Of a stretch of DNA of 64,000 bases, positions 11,327-22,000 are shown piece after piece. Both the position numbers and the translations under genes were made by a program. This DNA comes from Oceanimonas pelagia (GTDB lineage Bacteria; Pseudomonadota; Gammaproteobacteria; Enterobacterales; Aeromonadaceae). The notes beneath the pieces are model-generated. The model did not search any database and was not told the origin of the DNA. It worked only from the letters and a program-made list of their open reading frames with translations. Position 1 is the stretch's first letter; each line of letters opens with the position of its first letter. The DNA lies in the NCBI RefSeq assembly GCF_030849025.1, contig NZ_CP118224.1, forward strand, positions 2,868,501 to 2,932,500, read 5' to 3'.

Positions 11327-11614
11327 ATGCAAATCAACCTGACCGGACACCATGTCGAAATCACCGATGCACTCCGTGATTATGTAAACAGCAAGTTTTC
11401 CCGGCTGGAACGCCATTTCGATCACATCACCAATGCGCACGTCATCCTCAATGTGGAAAAAATGCAGCAAATCGCCGAGGCCAAGCTGCATGTGAGCGGC
11501 GGCGAGCTGTTTGCCAACGCCCAGCACGAAAACATGTATGCCGCCATCGATGGCCTCATCGACAAGCTGGATCGTCAGATCATCAAACACAAAGAGAAGC
11601 TCAAGCAAAAATAA
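11327..11614 (+). CDS. hpf: Ribosome hibernation-promoting factor, short form (HPF)
   Basis: 95 residues beginning MQINLTGHHVEITDALRDYV, the HPF/YfiA beta-alpha-beta-beta-beta-alpha fold. The protein has no C-terminal extension, so it is the short form that works with RMF to make 100S ribosome dimers, not the long form. It lies between rpoN and ptsN as in E. coli. The end (KHKEKLKQK) is basic, as usual. Confidence 0.95.
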   Translation: MQINLTGHHVEITDALRDYVNSKFSRLERHFDHITNAHVILNVEKMQQIAEAKLHVSGGELFANAQHENMYAAIDGLIDKLDRQIIKHKEKLKQK

Positions 11615-11616
11615 CC

Positions 11617-12063
11617 ATGGAAGTCGCCGACATACTGAGCAGGGGCTGCACGCGCAGTGCGGTTCCCTGCACGAGCAAAAAACGTGCTCTGGAAATCATC
11701 AGCGAGCTGGCTGCCGAACATCTCCACATCGGCAGCCAGCCGCTTTTTGACTGTCTGCTGGCCCGGGAAAAAATGGGCAGTACCGGCATTGGCAACGGTA
11801 TCGCCATTCCCCACGGCCGCATCGGCAACGACAACAAGGCGACGGCCGTTTTGCTCACCTTTGCCGAGCCGGTGGAGTTCGACGCCATCGACAATCAGCC
11901 GGTCGGCCTGGTGTTTGCCCTGCTGGTGCCGGAGCAGGAATGCAAGCAGCACCTGAAAACCCTGTCGCTGATCGCCGAGAAGCTCAGCAACAAACAGGTA
12001 TGCCGGCAATTGCGTCAGGCCGGCAGCGACGAAGAACTCTACCAGATCATGATTTCAGCCTGA
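11617..12063 (+). CDS. ptsN: Nitrogen-PTS EIIA component (PtsN)
   Basis: 148 residues of the EIIA-fructose/Ntr fold. The phosphorylated histidine is His66 in GNGIAIPHGRI. PtsN takes phosphate from NPr (gene at 12926) and regulates potassium transport and other targets rather than sugar import. It starts 2 bases after hpf and ends 9 bases before rapZ. Confidence 0.97.
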   Translation: MEVADILSRGCTRSAVPCTSKKRALEIISELAAEHLHIGSQPLFDCLLAREKMGSTGIGNGIAIPHGRIGNDNKATAVLLTFAEPVEFDAIDNQPVGLVFALLVPEQECKQHLKTLSLIAEKLSNKQVCRQLRQAGSDEELYQIMISA

Positions 12064-12072
12064 GGAGTCAAC

Positions 12073-12939
12073 ATGCAGCTGGTGATCGTCAGTGGTCGTT
12101 CCGGGTCGGGTAAGACCGTGGCCTTGCGGGTGCTCGAAGATCTCGGCCACTACTGCGTCGACAACCTGCCGGTGGCGCTGCTGCCGGAGCTGGTGCGGCT
12201 GCGCCGGGACAAGCCCGGCGCGGTGGCGGTGAGCATAGACGTGCGCAACCTGCCCGACAGTGCCGAGCAGCTGGAAGCCTTTCTGGCCGAAGTACGGGCC
12301 ATGAATGAGGTTCAGCTTTCCAGCATTTTCATCGATGCCGACAACTCGGTGCTGATCCGCCGCTTTGGCGATACCCGCCGGCTGCATCCGCTGTCCCGCC
12401 ACAGCCTGACCCTGGACGAGGCCATTCGCGAGGAAACCCACCTGCTGGCGCCGCTGTCGTCGGACGCGGATCTGCGCATCGACACCTCAAGCTTGAGCAT
12501 TCACGACCTGAGCGAAATCATTCGCGAGCGCATTCTGGGCAAAAAGGAAAAGGAGCTGAACTGGGTGTTCGAGTCCTTTGGCTACAAGTACGGCGTCTCC
12601 AAGGACGCCGACTTCGTGTTTGACGCCCGCTTTCTGCCCAATCCCCACTGGATTGCCGAGCTGCGCCCCTACACCGGCCGGGATCAGCCGGTGGCCGACT
12701 ACCTGGGCAGCCAGCCCGAGGTCATGAAATACCTGTGGCAGCTGGAAAACCTGCTGATCACCTGGATGCCCCACCTGGAGCGCAACAACCGCAGCTATGT
12801 CACCGTGGCCATCGGCTGCACCGGTGGCCAGCACAGATCCGTGTTCATTGCCGAGCAGCTGGCCCGGGTCTTTACACAACTGGGCAAGAGCGTGCAGTTG
12901 CGCCACCGCACCCTGGAAAAACGCCATGCCGAAAATTGA
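12073..12939 (+). CDS. rapZ: RNase adapter protein RapZ
   Basis: 288 residues. The N-terminal P-loop domain has GRSGSGKT at residues 8-15. The C-terminal domain carries the conserved CTGGQHRSV motif near residue 255. In E. coli, RapZ binds the sRNA GlmZ and presents it to RNase E, tuning glmS and so amino-sugar supply to the envelope. AGGAG precedes the ATG at 12073. The 3' end overlaps npr by 14 bases. Confidence 0.97.
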   Translation: MQLVIVSGRSGSGKTVALRVLEDLGHYCVDNLPVALLPELVRLRRDKPGAVAVSIDVRNLPDSAEQLEAFLAEVRAMNEVQLSSIFIDADNSVLIRRFGDTRRLHPLSRHSLTLDEAIREETHLLAPLSSDADLRIDTSSLSIHDLSEIIRERILGKKEKELNWVFESFGYKYGVSKDADFVFDARFLPNPHWIAELRPYTGRDQPVADYLGSQPEVMKYLWQLENLLITWMPHLERNNRSYVTVAIGCTGGQHRSVFIAEQLARVFTQLGKSVQLRHRTLEKRHAEN

Positions 12940-13201
12940 ACGCAACCTGCAGATCGTCAACAAACTGGGGCTGCACGCCCGGGCCGCCATTCAGCTGGTG
13001 CAACTGACCCAGCAGTTCGACGCCGAGGTCACCGTGTGCAACCAGCAAAAACAGGCCCCCGCCAACAGCGTGATGGGCCTGCTGATGCTGGAAACCGCCC
13101 AGGGTCACGCCATTCGCGTGGTGGCGGACGGGCCGGATGCGGAAGCGGCCATGAACGCCGTGGCCCGGCTGGTGGCGGATCGTTTCAACGAATCGGAATA
13201 A
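12926..13201 (+). CDS. npr: NPr, HPr-like phosphocarrier of the nitrogen PTS
   Basis: 91 residues. The active-site histidine is His17 in [10 protein letters not shown], and the regulatory-serine region reads [10 protein letters not shown]. NPr carries phosphate from EI-Ntr to PtsN. The ATG at 12926 lies within the end of rapZ; the longer frame opening at 12797 is a shadow of rapZ. It closes the rpoN cluster. Confidence 0.96.
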   Translation: MPKIERNLQIVNKLGLHARAAIQLVQLTQQFDAEVTVCNQQKQAPANSVMGLLMLETAQGHAIRVVADGPDAEAAMNAVARLVADRFNESE

Positions 13202-13219
13202 CCCTCAGCCGGACGCCGA

Positions 13220-14581
13220 ATGACAGAACCACAGGAACAAAGCAGCACGCCGGATCACCTGGAGACCATTACCCAGGCGCTGAACAGCGGCATGTTCGTG
13301 CACGTGCGCCGAATGCTGCAGCAAATGCGCCCGGGCGACGTGGCCTGGCTGCTGGAAGCCTCGCCCAGCCCCAGCCGCAAGGTGCTGTGGCAGTTGATCG
13401 ATCCCGACGATTACGGTGAAATTCTGGAAGAGCTGTCGGAAGAAGTACGCGACGGCATTATTCGGCTGATGGAGCCGGAAAAACTCGCCAGCGCCCTGGA
13501 AGACATGGAGTCGGACGATCTGGCCTATGTGCTTCGGGATCTGCCCGAGCAGCTGTTCAATCAGGTGCTCACCGAAATGGACGAGCAGGACCGGCACCGC
13601 GCCGAACTGGCCCTGTCCTACCCGGAAGACACCGCCGGCTCGCTGATGAACACCGAGTTCATCACCCTGCGCCCGGACGTCACCATCGATGTGGTGCTGC
13701 GCTACCTGCGGCGGCACACCGAGCTGCCGGAAGGCACCGACACCCTCTATGTGGTGGATAACGACAACCGGCTGCTGGGGGACATTTCCCTCGCCAGCCT
13801 GGTGGTGCAGTCTCCCACCACCACGGTGGCGGAGGCCATGGACACCTCGGTGGAAGCCATTCCCCTGACCATGACCGACACCGACGTCGCCAACCTGTTT
13901 GAACGCCACGACTGGCTGTCGGCGCCGGTGGTGGACGAAAACAACCAGCTGCTGGGGCGCATCACCATCGACGACGTGGTCGACATCATTCGCGAGGAAG
14001 GCGAACACTCCATGATGGGCATGGCCAAGATGGACGACGACGAGGACACCTTTGCCCCCGTGCTCACCAGTGCCCGCCGTCGCTCCTTCTGGCTGACCAT
14101 CAACCTGGGCTCGGCGCTGGTGGCCGCCAGCGTGTCCAACATGTTCGAGGAAACCCTGTCCCAGCTGGCCACCCTGGCCATTCTGATGACCATAGTGCCC
14201 TCCATGGGAGGCATTGCCGGCAACCAGACCCTGGCGCTGGTGATCCGGGGCATGGCGGTAGGCCATATCGGCGACAGCAACGCCCGCTGGCTGCTCACCA
14301 AGGAAGCCCTGGTGGGGCTGATCAACGGCATGCTGTGGGCCCTGGCCATTTCGGTGGTGGTGGCACTGTGGAAAGGCAGCTGGGAAATCGGCCTGGTGAT
14401 CGCCGCCGCCATGTTTATCAACCTGTCGGTGGCAGGCCTGGCCGGCGCCAGCATTCCGCTTATTATGAAACGCTTTAATATCGACCCGGCCCTGGCCGGC
14501 TCCATGGCCCTGACCACCATCACCGACACCGTGGGCCTGCTCTCCTTCCTCGGCCTGGCCACACTTATCCTGTTGCACTGA
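13220..14581 (+). CDS. mgtE: MgtE-family magnesium transporter
   Basis: 453 residues: an N-terminal MgtE_N superhelical domain (about 35-135), two CBS domains (about 140-260) and five C-terminal transmembrane helices (about 285-453). The pore region keeps PSMGGIAGNQTLAL. MgtE is a Mg2+ channel gated by cytosolic Mg2+ through the N and CBS domains. It starts 18 bases after npr, so it may be read on the same transcript. I see no Mg2+ riboswitch before it. Placement behind npr is not the E. coli arrangement. Confidence 0.95.
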   Translation: MTEPQEQSSTPDHLETITQALNSGMFVHVRRMLQQMRPGDVAWLLEASPSPSRKVLWQLIDPDDYGEILEELSEEVRDGIIRLMEPEKLASALEDMESDDLAYVLRDLPEQLFNQVLTEMDEQDRHRAELALSYPEDTAGSLMNTEFITLRPDVTIDVVLRYLRRHTELPEGTDTLYVVDNDNRLLGDISLASLVVQSPTTTVAEAMDTSVEAIPLTMTDTDVANLFERHDWLSAPVVDENNQLLGRITIDDVVDIIREEGEHSMMGMAKMDDDEDTFAPVLTSARRRSFWLTINLGSALVAASVSNMFEETLSQLATLAILMTIVPSMGGIAGNQTLALVIRGMAVGHIGDSNARWLLTKEALVGLINGMLWALAISVVVALWKGSWEIGLVIAAAMFINLSVAGLAGASIPLIMKRFNIDPALAGSMALTTITDTVGLLSFLGLATLILLH

Positions 14582-14583
14582 CC

Positions 14584-14640
14584 GGGACTAGGGACTGACT
14601 GTATGGGTTCCAATCCCCAGTCACCCGTCCCCGATCCCGG
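14584..14640. repeat. GGGACT/CCCCAGT repeat element between convergent mgtE and pmbA
   Basis: Two tandem GGGACT units at 14584-14596 are followed after a short spacer by CAATCCCCAGTC and further C-rich units to 14640. Order, word content and location between converging genes resemble the 1762-1848 element. Partial complementarity of the two halves would allow a hairpin on either strand. Confidence 0.5.
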
Positions 14641-14643
14641 TTT

Positions 14644-16017
14644 TTACTGTCCTGCAATCTTCATATTGTCGATCAGCACGGAGCCGGTATGCAGGCTGGA
14701 GCGGGTTTCCACGTCGGTGCCGATGGCCTGAATGCCGGCGAACATGGTTTTCAGGTTACCGGCAATGGTGATCTCTTCCACCGGGTAGGCAATTTCGCCG
14801 TTCTCTACCCAGAAGCCGGCGGCGCCCCGGGAATAGTCGCCGGTGACGATGTTCACCCCCTGCCCCATCATTTCGGTCACCAGCAGGCCGGTGCCCATTT
14901 GCTTCAACAGTTCGTCATGGCTCTGGCCGCTGCTCGACACCGTCCAGTTGTGAATACCGCCGGCATGGCCGGTGACCGGCAGGCCCAGCTTGCGCGCCGA
15001 ATAACTGGTCAGCAGGTAGGTCTGCAACACGCCGTTTTCGATGATGTTGCGCTCAAGGGTACGCACCCCTTCGTTGTCGAACGGAGCACTGGCCAGCCCC
15101 TTGTGGAGGTGCGGCTGCTCATGAATGGTGAGCCAGTCGGGAAACAGTTGCTCGCCGCAGGCGTCGAGCAGAAAGGATGACTTGCGATACAGGTTGCCGC
15201 CACTGATGGCCATCACCAGATGGCCAAACAGGCCCGAGGCCACGTCCGGATGAAACAGTACCGGCGCCTGGGTGGTGCCGATCTTGCGGCCCCCCAGACG
15301 ACCGAGGGTGCGGCTCACCGCCTCGTCGGCCACCTTTTCTGGCGCCCACAGATCGTCAAAGTGGCGGGCCGAGGTATAACCGTATTCCCGCTGCATGTCG
15401 CCATCCTGCTCGCCGATGAGCACACAGCTCATGCCGTAGCGGGAGCCGGCATAGCCCTTGATAAAGCCGTGGCTGTTGCCATAGACCCGAATGCCCACAT
15501 TGGCGGAAAAGCTGGCGCCGTCCGACTGCTTGATGCGCTTGTCCCGGCCCAGTGCCGCGCGCTCACAGCGCAGTGCCAGCTCGATGCCCTCGGCGGGCTC
15601 CATGGCGCGGGGAAAACACAGCTCAAGCGCGGGCGCCTCCCAGGCCAGCTGATCGGCATCGGCCAGGCCGGCGTGAGGATCGGCGGTGGTGTAACGGGAA
15701 ATATCCAGCGCCGCCGCCACGGTGCGGGCAATGGCGTCGGGACGCAGATCCGAGGTGGAGGCCGAGCCCTTGCGGCCGTCCCGGTACACGGCGATGCCCA
15801 GGGCACCATCCTTGTTGAATTCAATGTTTTCCAGCTCGGCATTACGGGTATTGACCGACAGCCCGGTCTGCTTGCTGATGGACACTTCCGCCGCCTCGGC
15901 ACCCAGGCGTCTGGCGCTTTCCAGCGCCTGCTCTACCGCCAGCTCAAGCTGGCGCTGTTCGGTTTGAATCTCTTCGGGAGTCATAATGAATTCGCTGGTT
16001 CCGTTTGCAGTTAGCAT
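14644..16017 (-). CDS. pmbA: PmbA/TldE, subunit of the TldD-TldE metalloprotease
   Basis: About 457 residues, highly similar along its length to E. coli PmbA (segments such as TSYSARKLGLPVTGHAGGIHNW and GDYSRGAAGFWVENGEI). TldE lacks the metal site and partners TldD, which carries it (gene at 16728). Together they degrade unfolded peptides and process microcin B17 and CcdA in E. coli. Start choice: the ATG at 16017 has an AGGGG ribosome site 6 bases upstream; the ATG at 15984 matches the E. coli N-terminus better but has no ribosome site. The 5' end faces darP across about 70 bases. Confidence 0.93.
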   Translation of the reverse strand: MLTANGTSEFIMTPEEIQTEQRQLELAVEQALESARRLGAEAAEVSISKQTGLSVNTRNAELENIEFNKDGALGIAVYRDGRKGSASTSDLRPDAIARTVAAALDISRYTTADPHAGLADADQLAWEAPALELCFPRAMEPAEGIELALRCERAALGRDKRIKQSDGASFSANVGIRVYGNSHGFIKGYAGSRYGMSCVLIGEQDGDMQREYGYTSARHFDDLWAPEKVADEAVSRTLGRLGGRKIGTTQAPVLFHPDVASGLFGHLVMAISGGNLYRKSSFLLDACGEQLFPDWLTIHEQPHLHKGLASAPFDNEGVRTLERNIIENGVLQTYLLTSYSARKLGLPVTGHAGGIHNWTVSSSGQSHDELLKQMGTGLLVTEMMGQGVNIVTGDYSRGAAGFWVENGEIAYPVEEITIAGNLKTMFAGIQAIGTDVETRSSLHTGSVLIDNMKIAGQ

Positions 16018-16087
16018 AACAGACCCCTGCGCCCCTTGGGAGAAGCTGGTAGAATAATCGCAATCCACGATCTGCAAGAGAAATGCC

Positions 16088-16609
16088 ATGCGCCATCACG
16101 ACGACCATCCCGACCACGACGACGACATCGAGTGGGTCAGCAAGAGTGAAATGAAGCGGGAAAGCCACGCCCTGCAGCAACTGGGCATGGACCTGGTCAG
16201 GCTCAAGGCCAGCGATCTGGCCAAGGTGCCGCTGGATGAAGAGCTGAAGGACGCCATCGCCCTGGCGCACAAGCTGTCCAACAAGCGCGAGGCCCTGCGC
16301 CGCCACCTGCAGTTTATCGGCAAGCTGATGCGCAGCCGCGACGTCACCGCCATTCGCGAGGCGCTGAATGCCTTTGATCAGAAGAACGCCGTGGTCAATG
16401 CCCACTTTCACCGGCTGGAGCAGTGGCGGGACAGGCTTATCCGCGAGGGCGACAAGGCCGTGGACGCGCTGCTGGCCGAGCACCGTGGCCTGGACCGGCA
16501 GAAACTGCGCCAGCTCGCCCGCACCGGCCGCAAGGAGCAGGCCGCCGGCCTGCCACCCAAGGCCTACCGGGAGCTGTTCCAGTACCTGAAACAAAACCTG
16601 GAGCCGTAA
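16088..16609 (+). CDS. darP: DarP (YjgA), 50S ribosome biogenesis factor
   Basis: 173 residues of the DUF615 family: an acidic, histidine-rich start (MRHHDDHPDHDDD), a central helical part, and the conserved RLIREGDKAVDALLAEH and LPPKAYRELFQYLKQ. DarP helps late 50S subunit maturation. It is divergent from pmbA, the same neighbour as in E. coli (yjgA-pmbA). Intrinsic terminator follows at 16686. Confidence 0.95.
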   Translation: MRHHDDHPDHDDDIEWVSKSEMKRESHALQQLGMDLVRLKASDLAKVPLDEELKDAIALAHKLSNKREALRRHLQFIGKLMRSRDVTAIREALNAFDQKNAVVNAHFHRLEQWRDRLIREGDKAVDALLAEHRGLDRQKLRQLARTGRKEQAAGLPPKAYRELFQYLKQNLEP

Positions 16610-16685
16610 GAATCTGGTTGCCGCTGCGCGGCAATTTGCGGGCAGGCTGTCCCTATTCAGGGACAAGACCCGCGCTCCCAATAAC

Positions 16686-16712
16686 AACGCCGGCATTATG
16701 CCGGCGTTTTTT
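16686..16712 (+). terminator. Rho-independent terminator after darP
   Basis: Eleven-base inverted repeat (AACGCCGGCAT and ATGCCGGCGTT) followed by a T run at 16707-16712. The 16618-16675 stretch before it holds two further hairpins (TTGCCGC/GCGGCAA and TGTCCCT/AGGGACA) of unknown role. Confidence 0.85.
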
Positions 16713-16727
16713 GCTTTCAGGGGCGGC

Positions 16728-18173
16728 TTACTGGGTGCCGCCCACCGTCATACGATCCAGCTTGAGGGTAGGCTGGCCCACCCCGACCGGCACGCTCTGG
16801 CCGTCCTTGCCACACACGCCCACACCGGCGTCCAGGCTCAGATCGTTGCCCACCATGGACACCTGGCTCATGGCCTCGGGGCCGTTGCCGATCAGGGTCG
16901 CGCCCTTGATCGGCGCGGTCAGCTTGCCGTCCTCGATCAGGTAGGCTTCCGAGGCGGAGAATACGAACCGGCCCGAGGTGATGTCCACCTGACCACCGCC
17001 GAAATTGGGGGCGTAAATACCCTTCTTCACGCTGCGAATGATCTCTTCCGGTGGCGTCTCGCCGGCCAGCATGTAGGTGTTGGTCATGCGCGGCATGGGC
17101 AGGTGGGCATAGGACTCGCGCCGGCCGTTGCCGGTGGGCGCCATGCCCATCAGCCGGGCATTGAGCTTGTCCTGCATATAGCCCTTGAGCACACCGTTTT
17201 CGATCAGCACGTTATAGCCGCTGGGGGTACCCTCGTCGTCTATGGTCAACGAACCACGGCGATCGGACAGGGTGCCGTCGTCCACTATGGTACACAGGGA
17301 GGACGCCACCTTTTCACCAATGCGGCCGGAATAGGCGGAGGAGCCCTTGCGGTTGAAGTCCCCTTCCAGGCCATGGCCCACCGCCTCGTGCAGCAGCACA
17401 CCGGGCCAGCCGGCCCCCAGCACCACCGGCATGGTGCCGGCGGGGGCGTCCACCGCCTCCAGGTTTACCAGCGCCTGACGTACCGCTTCCTTTACATAGC
17501 CCATGGCGCGGGGCTGGCCGTCTAGCTCTTCCAGAAAATAGTCGTAGCCGAAGCGGCCGCCGCCGCCGCTGCTGCCGCGCTCACGGCGGCCGTTGCGCTC
17601 GGCCAGCACCGAGCAGTTGAGCCGTACCAGCGGGCGCAGATCCGTGGCCAGGGTACCGTCGGTGGCCAGCACCAGCACCTCTTCGTACACGCCGGAAATG
17701 GAGGCGATCACCTGGGTCACGGCGGGATCCAGACTGCGGGCAAAGGCGTCCATCTGCTGCAGCAGGGCAATTTTCTGCTCCCGGGGCAGGCTGTCGAGGG
17801 GGTTTACCCCCGCATAGCGGGCAGTCACCGGCTGCTGCCGGCCCACCTTGAAACGGCCGTCGCCACCGTGAGCGGCAATGCCCCGGGCGGCGCTCACCGC
17901 CTGATCCAGGGCGGCGGCGGTGAGCTCGTCGGAATAGGCAAAGCCGGTCTTCTCGCCGCTCACGGCGCGCACCCCCACGCCCTGCTCGATGTTGTAGCTG
18001 CCGTCCTTGACGATGCCGTCTTCCAGCACCCAGGACTCGTGCACGCTGTTCTGAAAATACAGATCGGCAAAGTCGATCTGGTGGCGGCTGAGCCGCGCCA
18101 GCTGGGCATCCAGCAGAGCCATGTCCAGCTCGTTGGGCACCAGCAGGCTTTGGTTGATCTGTTCAATACTCAT
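16728..18173 (-). CDS. tldD: TldD, catalytic subunit of the TldD-TldE metalloprotease
   Basis: 481 residues. The zinc site is the HExxxH motif at His262-Glu263-His267 ([11 protein letters not shown]). Long stretches match E. coli TldD almost residue for residue, for example [12 protein letters not shown] and [15 protein letters not shown]. It partners PmbA/TldE (gene at 14644). I chose the ATG at 18173 (MSIEQINQ), which overlaps the stop of the nitrilase-family gene by 4 bases. It is the last gene of the mreBCD-maf-rng-yhdP-nit-tldD run. Confidence 0.97.
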   Translation of the reverse strand: MSIEQINQSLLVPNELDMALLDAQLARLSRHQIDFADLYFQNSVHESWVLEDGIVKDGSYNIEQGVGVRAVSGEKTGFAYSDELTAAALDQAVSAARGIAAHGGDGRFKVGRQQPVTARYAGVNPLDSLPREQKIALLQQMDAFARSLDPAVTQVIASISGVYEEVLVLATDGTLATDLRPLVRLNCSVLAERNGRRERGSSGGGGRFGYDYFLEELDGQPRAMGYVKEAVRQALVNLEAVDAPAGTMPVVLGAGWPGVLLHEAVGHGLEGDFNRKGSSAYSGRIGEKVASSLCTIVDDGTLSDRRGSLTIDDEGTPSGYNVLIENGVLKGYMQDKLNARLMGMAPTGNGRRESYAHLPMPRMTNTYMLAGETPPEEIIRSVKKGIYAPNFGGGQVDITSGRFVFSASEAYLIEDGKLTAPIKGATLIGNGPEAMSQVSMVGNDLSLDAGVGVCGKDGQSVPVGVGQPTLKLDRMTVGGTQ

Positions 18174-18997
18174 TCGTTGTCTCTCCACACCGCCCGCAGG
18201 CGGGCATGTTGGGCCACTGGCATGTCACGACGCACGCGCTCGAGGCGTTCACGCTCTAGGGGGGCACACACCAGCCCTTCCTCATCGGGCAGGCAGGCAC
18301 ACACCTCACCCCAGGGATCCAGAATCACCGAATGCCCCCAGGTCTGACGCCCGCCGGCGTGCACGCCCACCTGATCGGCGGCCAGCACGTAGCACTGGTT
18401 CTCAATGGCCCTGGCCTGCAACAGCGGCAGCCAGTGCGCCTGTCCGGTCACCCGGGTAAAGGCCGCCGGCACCATTAAAATTTCGGCCCCCTGCTCGCGC
18501 AGGGCGCGATACAACTCGGGAAAACGCAGATCATAACAGATAGACAGGCCCAGGCGACCAAAGGGACTGTCCACCACGCACAGTTCACTGCCCGGGCTGA
18601 AGCTGTCCGACTCCCGGTAACGGCCGTGGCCGTCGGCCACGTCCACATCAAACAGGTGCAGCTTGTGATAGTGTGCAACCCGCTGCCCCCGATCATCATA
18701 CACCAGGCAACTGGTGTGCAGTTTGTCGCTGCCGTCAATACGGGTGGGCAGGGAGCCCGCCACCAGCCAGATGCCCAGGCGTTGCGCCTGCGCTGCCAGC
18801 CAGTCCTGCACCGGGCCTTCCCCCAGAGGCTCGGCCACACGCTGCACCGCCTCGCGGCCGCCAAATGCCACAGCGTTTTCCGGCAACAGCACCAGCAGCG
18901 GCCGGGTGGCGGGCAATTGCGCCAGCAGGGCCGCTATGCGCTCACGGTTGGCGGGCCAGTCGGCGCCGGCATTCAGTTGCAGGGCTACCAGTTCCAT
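18170..18997 (-). CDS. Carbon-nitrogen hydrolase (Nit1-type, probable deaminated-glutathione amidase)
   Basis: 275 residues of the nitrilase superfamily. The Glu-Lys-Cys triad is Glu40 (LLPENAVAF), Lys112 (YHKLHLFD) and Cys154 ([12 protein letters not shown]). The motif around the cysteine and the FDVDVADG segment resemble the Nit1/NitB group, which repairs deaminated glutathione; that substrate is inferred from the subfamily, not shown. It lies between yhdP (3 bases upstream) and tldD (4-base overlap), as in Vibrio and other relatives. Confidence 0.88.
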   Translation of the reverse strand: MELVALQLNAGADWPANRERIAALLAQLPATRPLLVLLPENAVAFGGREAVQRVAEPLGEGPVQDWLAAQAQRLGIWLVAGSLPTRIDGSDKLHTSCLVYDDRGQRVAHYHKLHLFDVDVADGHGRYRESDSFSPGSELCVVDSPFGRLGLSICYDLRFPELYRALREQGAEILMVPAAFTRVTGQAHWLPLLQARAIENQCYVLAADQVGVHAGGRQTWGHSVILDPWGEVCACLPDEEGLVCAPLERERLERVRRDMPVAQHARLRAVWRDNE

Positions 18998-19000
18998 TCA

Positions 19001-22000
19001 TCACTCCTTGTCGGTTTGCGGCAGGCGTATTCGGTTTCGCTCCCGGCCCAGCTCGCTGACCTGCGGGCTGGCCAGCGGGCCACTCACACCGTAACGAATA
19101 CGGGTAAATACATCTACCACGGGGCCCAGTACCTTGGACAGAGCCAGCACATACAACCCGGTCACCGGGGTCACCGCAAAGGCCGCCAGCACCGGCAGGT
19201 TGCCGGTGAGATTGGGGGTAAAGTCAAAGCGGTAATCCAGCCGCTCCGCCGCCAGATCCACCCGCCCGCGTCCGGCCAGATCCCCGGCGGCGCCTTTCAG
19301 CAGAAAATCATCGTTGTGCAGCACACCGTTGCTGAACTCGCCGTGAGCGGTAATGCTGTCAAAGTAAAAACCGTCTTCAAACACATCGCGAAAGTCCAGC
19401 CGCAGCCGGCGCAGCACCGACTCCATGCTCAGCACCGACAGCAGGCCGGCGCCCTTGTCGCTGACCCCGGTGAGCACGCCGGCGCCGGTTTCCACGCTGA
19501 CGCGGCCGTTCAGGGTGGCGGGGTTCGGCTGCCAGGGCAATCCGGGCCAGCTCAGCTCCCCTTCCAGCAGCGCCTGGGTGTCCCGGAACGGTGATGACCG
19601 GCCCATGGCCTGCCACAGCGCCTGCAACGACCGGGCGCCGCCCTGCCACTGCAACCGGCTGATGTCGCCCCCCTCATGCTGCAGCCAGCGTCCCTGGGCC
19701 CGGCCCTGCAACTGGGGGCCGTCGAGCCAGAGATCGTCGAGCTGCACGCCGTTTTCATCGGCAAGCGGGGTCAGCTGAAAGCCGGCCTTGCCCAGGGACA
19801 GCTCGTGCCAGCGACAGTCGTCGCAGCGAAACACCAGCGCCGGTATCTGCGCCGGCGCCAACCGGCCCACCGCGGGCCCGTTTTCACCCAACCCGGGGCT
19901 CAGCCACAAGCGCTCAAAGCGAGCGGTAACCGGCTCGTGATTGCCCCAGGCCACTTCCCCTTTGGCCTGCCGGGCATTCACTTCCAGCCGCTGCCGCCCC
20001 GCCTCGGCGGGGCTCAGGTTCAGCCGCAGATCGCTGAGCGGCTGACGCCACAGCTCGCCGCGGTCGGCCCGCACCAGCGCCCGGTAGCGCGCGGGCCAGT
20101 GCAGCGCCAGCCCGGAAACCTGCTTGCCATTGGCACCGCCACTGGCCAAAGCCAGCCAGTCGTCCAGTTTCAGCTCGGCCAGGTGCGCGGCCACATCCAG
20201 CGGTGCCCGGGGCGGTTTGGCCAGGGCACCGCCGGCGTTCAGCCACAACCGCTTCACATGCACGCCGTCGGCGGCAAAGGCCAGCCTGACATCGGCATCA
20301 ATATCCGGCGCCAGGTTCAGCCGCGCCTGAGCCTGGGTCACATCACCGGACAGGCTAAGTTGTAATGGCCGCTCCCGCTGTGCCGCCTTGCCCAGGGGAG
20401 TGGGCAGACGGCTGCCCAGGCCGGCCAGATTGGAACCCAGATCGGCCTCGTAATGCACTGTGCCCTGCGTCAGGTTCAGCCGGACCTTGCCCTGCCAGCC
20501 GGTCTCGCCGTTCAGGCCGGCCAGCCGGGGCCGCGCCCGGCTCAGGGCCTGAGCCTGCAGCCGGCCGGCCAGGCCGATATCGGCCCGGTAACCGGCCTCG
20601 GTCACCCGGCCCGTATACTCCACCGTCAGTGGCTGGCCCAGCCAGCGGGCCTTAAGCTGCTGCAGCTCCGTCTGCTTTTCATCAAAATACAGGGTGCCGT
20701 GCACCTGACTCAGGGGCATGGCCAGAGGCACCACCCGCACCTCGTTGCCGGCAAAGCTCACCTCGCCCTGCACGCCCACGGGCCCACCGCTCAGGGGAAT
20801 ATCCAGGCCCAGCCGGCCGGTCAGCGGCCCGGATACCTGCACCTGCCTCAGGGTGGTGCCCACCGAGCCGGCCAGGGGGGAGCTCTGCAGATAGGCGGTC
20901 ACCGCCTCGCCGGCGCCGGCAACACCGGCCTCGAGCTTGAGCCGGGCACTGCGGTTGAGGGGCACAATGCGGGCGTCGATGTTTTCCGCCCGGGCCTCGC
21001 CCAGGCGCCCGTGAGGGCCGCGCATGTACAGGCCGTCGTTTTCAAACAGCAGGTCCAGATCGAGGTCGGTCAGCGGCTGCCAGCGGGGATCAAAACGGAA
21101 TTCGGCGTCGCGCAGGGGCACCCGGGCCTGAAAAATGCCGCTGCCGTCGCGGTAGGGAAAGCGGTTGAGCCGGCCATACCAGAGCACCTCGGCGTGCTCG
21201 GCATGACCATCGCGAATGGCGCCCTGCAGGTAGTCCACCAGCCGGGTGCCCATTACCGGCTCGGGCAGGTAATGGCCGGCACGGCCGGCACGGTGCAGAT
21301 CCACCCGGGCCGAGGCGCTGAGCAGAGGCGACTCGCCGGCAGGCAATTGCAGGCTGAACCAGGCGTCCAGGCTCAGATCGTCGCCCTCTATTTCCAGCCG
21401 GTCGCTCCACAGCCACCAGCCCTCGGGCCGCTGTTGCCATTGCAGCTCGGCGTTCCATGCCTTAATGGGCCAGGGGGCGCGAAAGGCCTTGTCCCACTGC
21501 CAGTCGGCCGGTGCCGCCTGCGTCAGGGTCAGCCGGCCGCCGTCGGCGGCCACCGCAAAGCGACCGTGAATGCCCCGGGTTTGCGGCACCCAGCCAAAGG
21601 CCCGGGTACTGACGTCATGCAGTTCACCGTCCAGCCGCCAGTCGCTGCCATCGGCGCTGGCGGCAAGGCGCAGCCCCGCCAGCTGCCCTTCCGGGGCGAT
21701 CCCGGCCAACTGGTGAGCCGCCCCGGGCCAGTAGTATTCGCCCCACTGGGCCAGCAGCGCCAGATCGGTCAGGCTGAGCCTGTCCAGATAGCCACTGAGC
21801 TGATCGTCATGGCGATCAAGCCGTACCCGCCAGCGGGGCCAGGCCTCGCCGTCGACGCTGATGTCGATGTCGCTGCTGGCCAGTTGCCAGCCGCTGCCGG
21901 TGGGCTGCCACTGAATGCGGCCGCCGTCCACCGCTATGGTATGGCCGTCACCCCAGCCGGCGCGGTTACGCCCCAGGGTGAGCAGGGCCGCCTGCAGTTC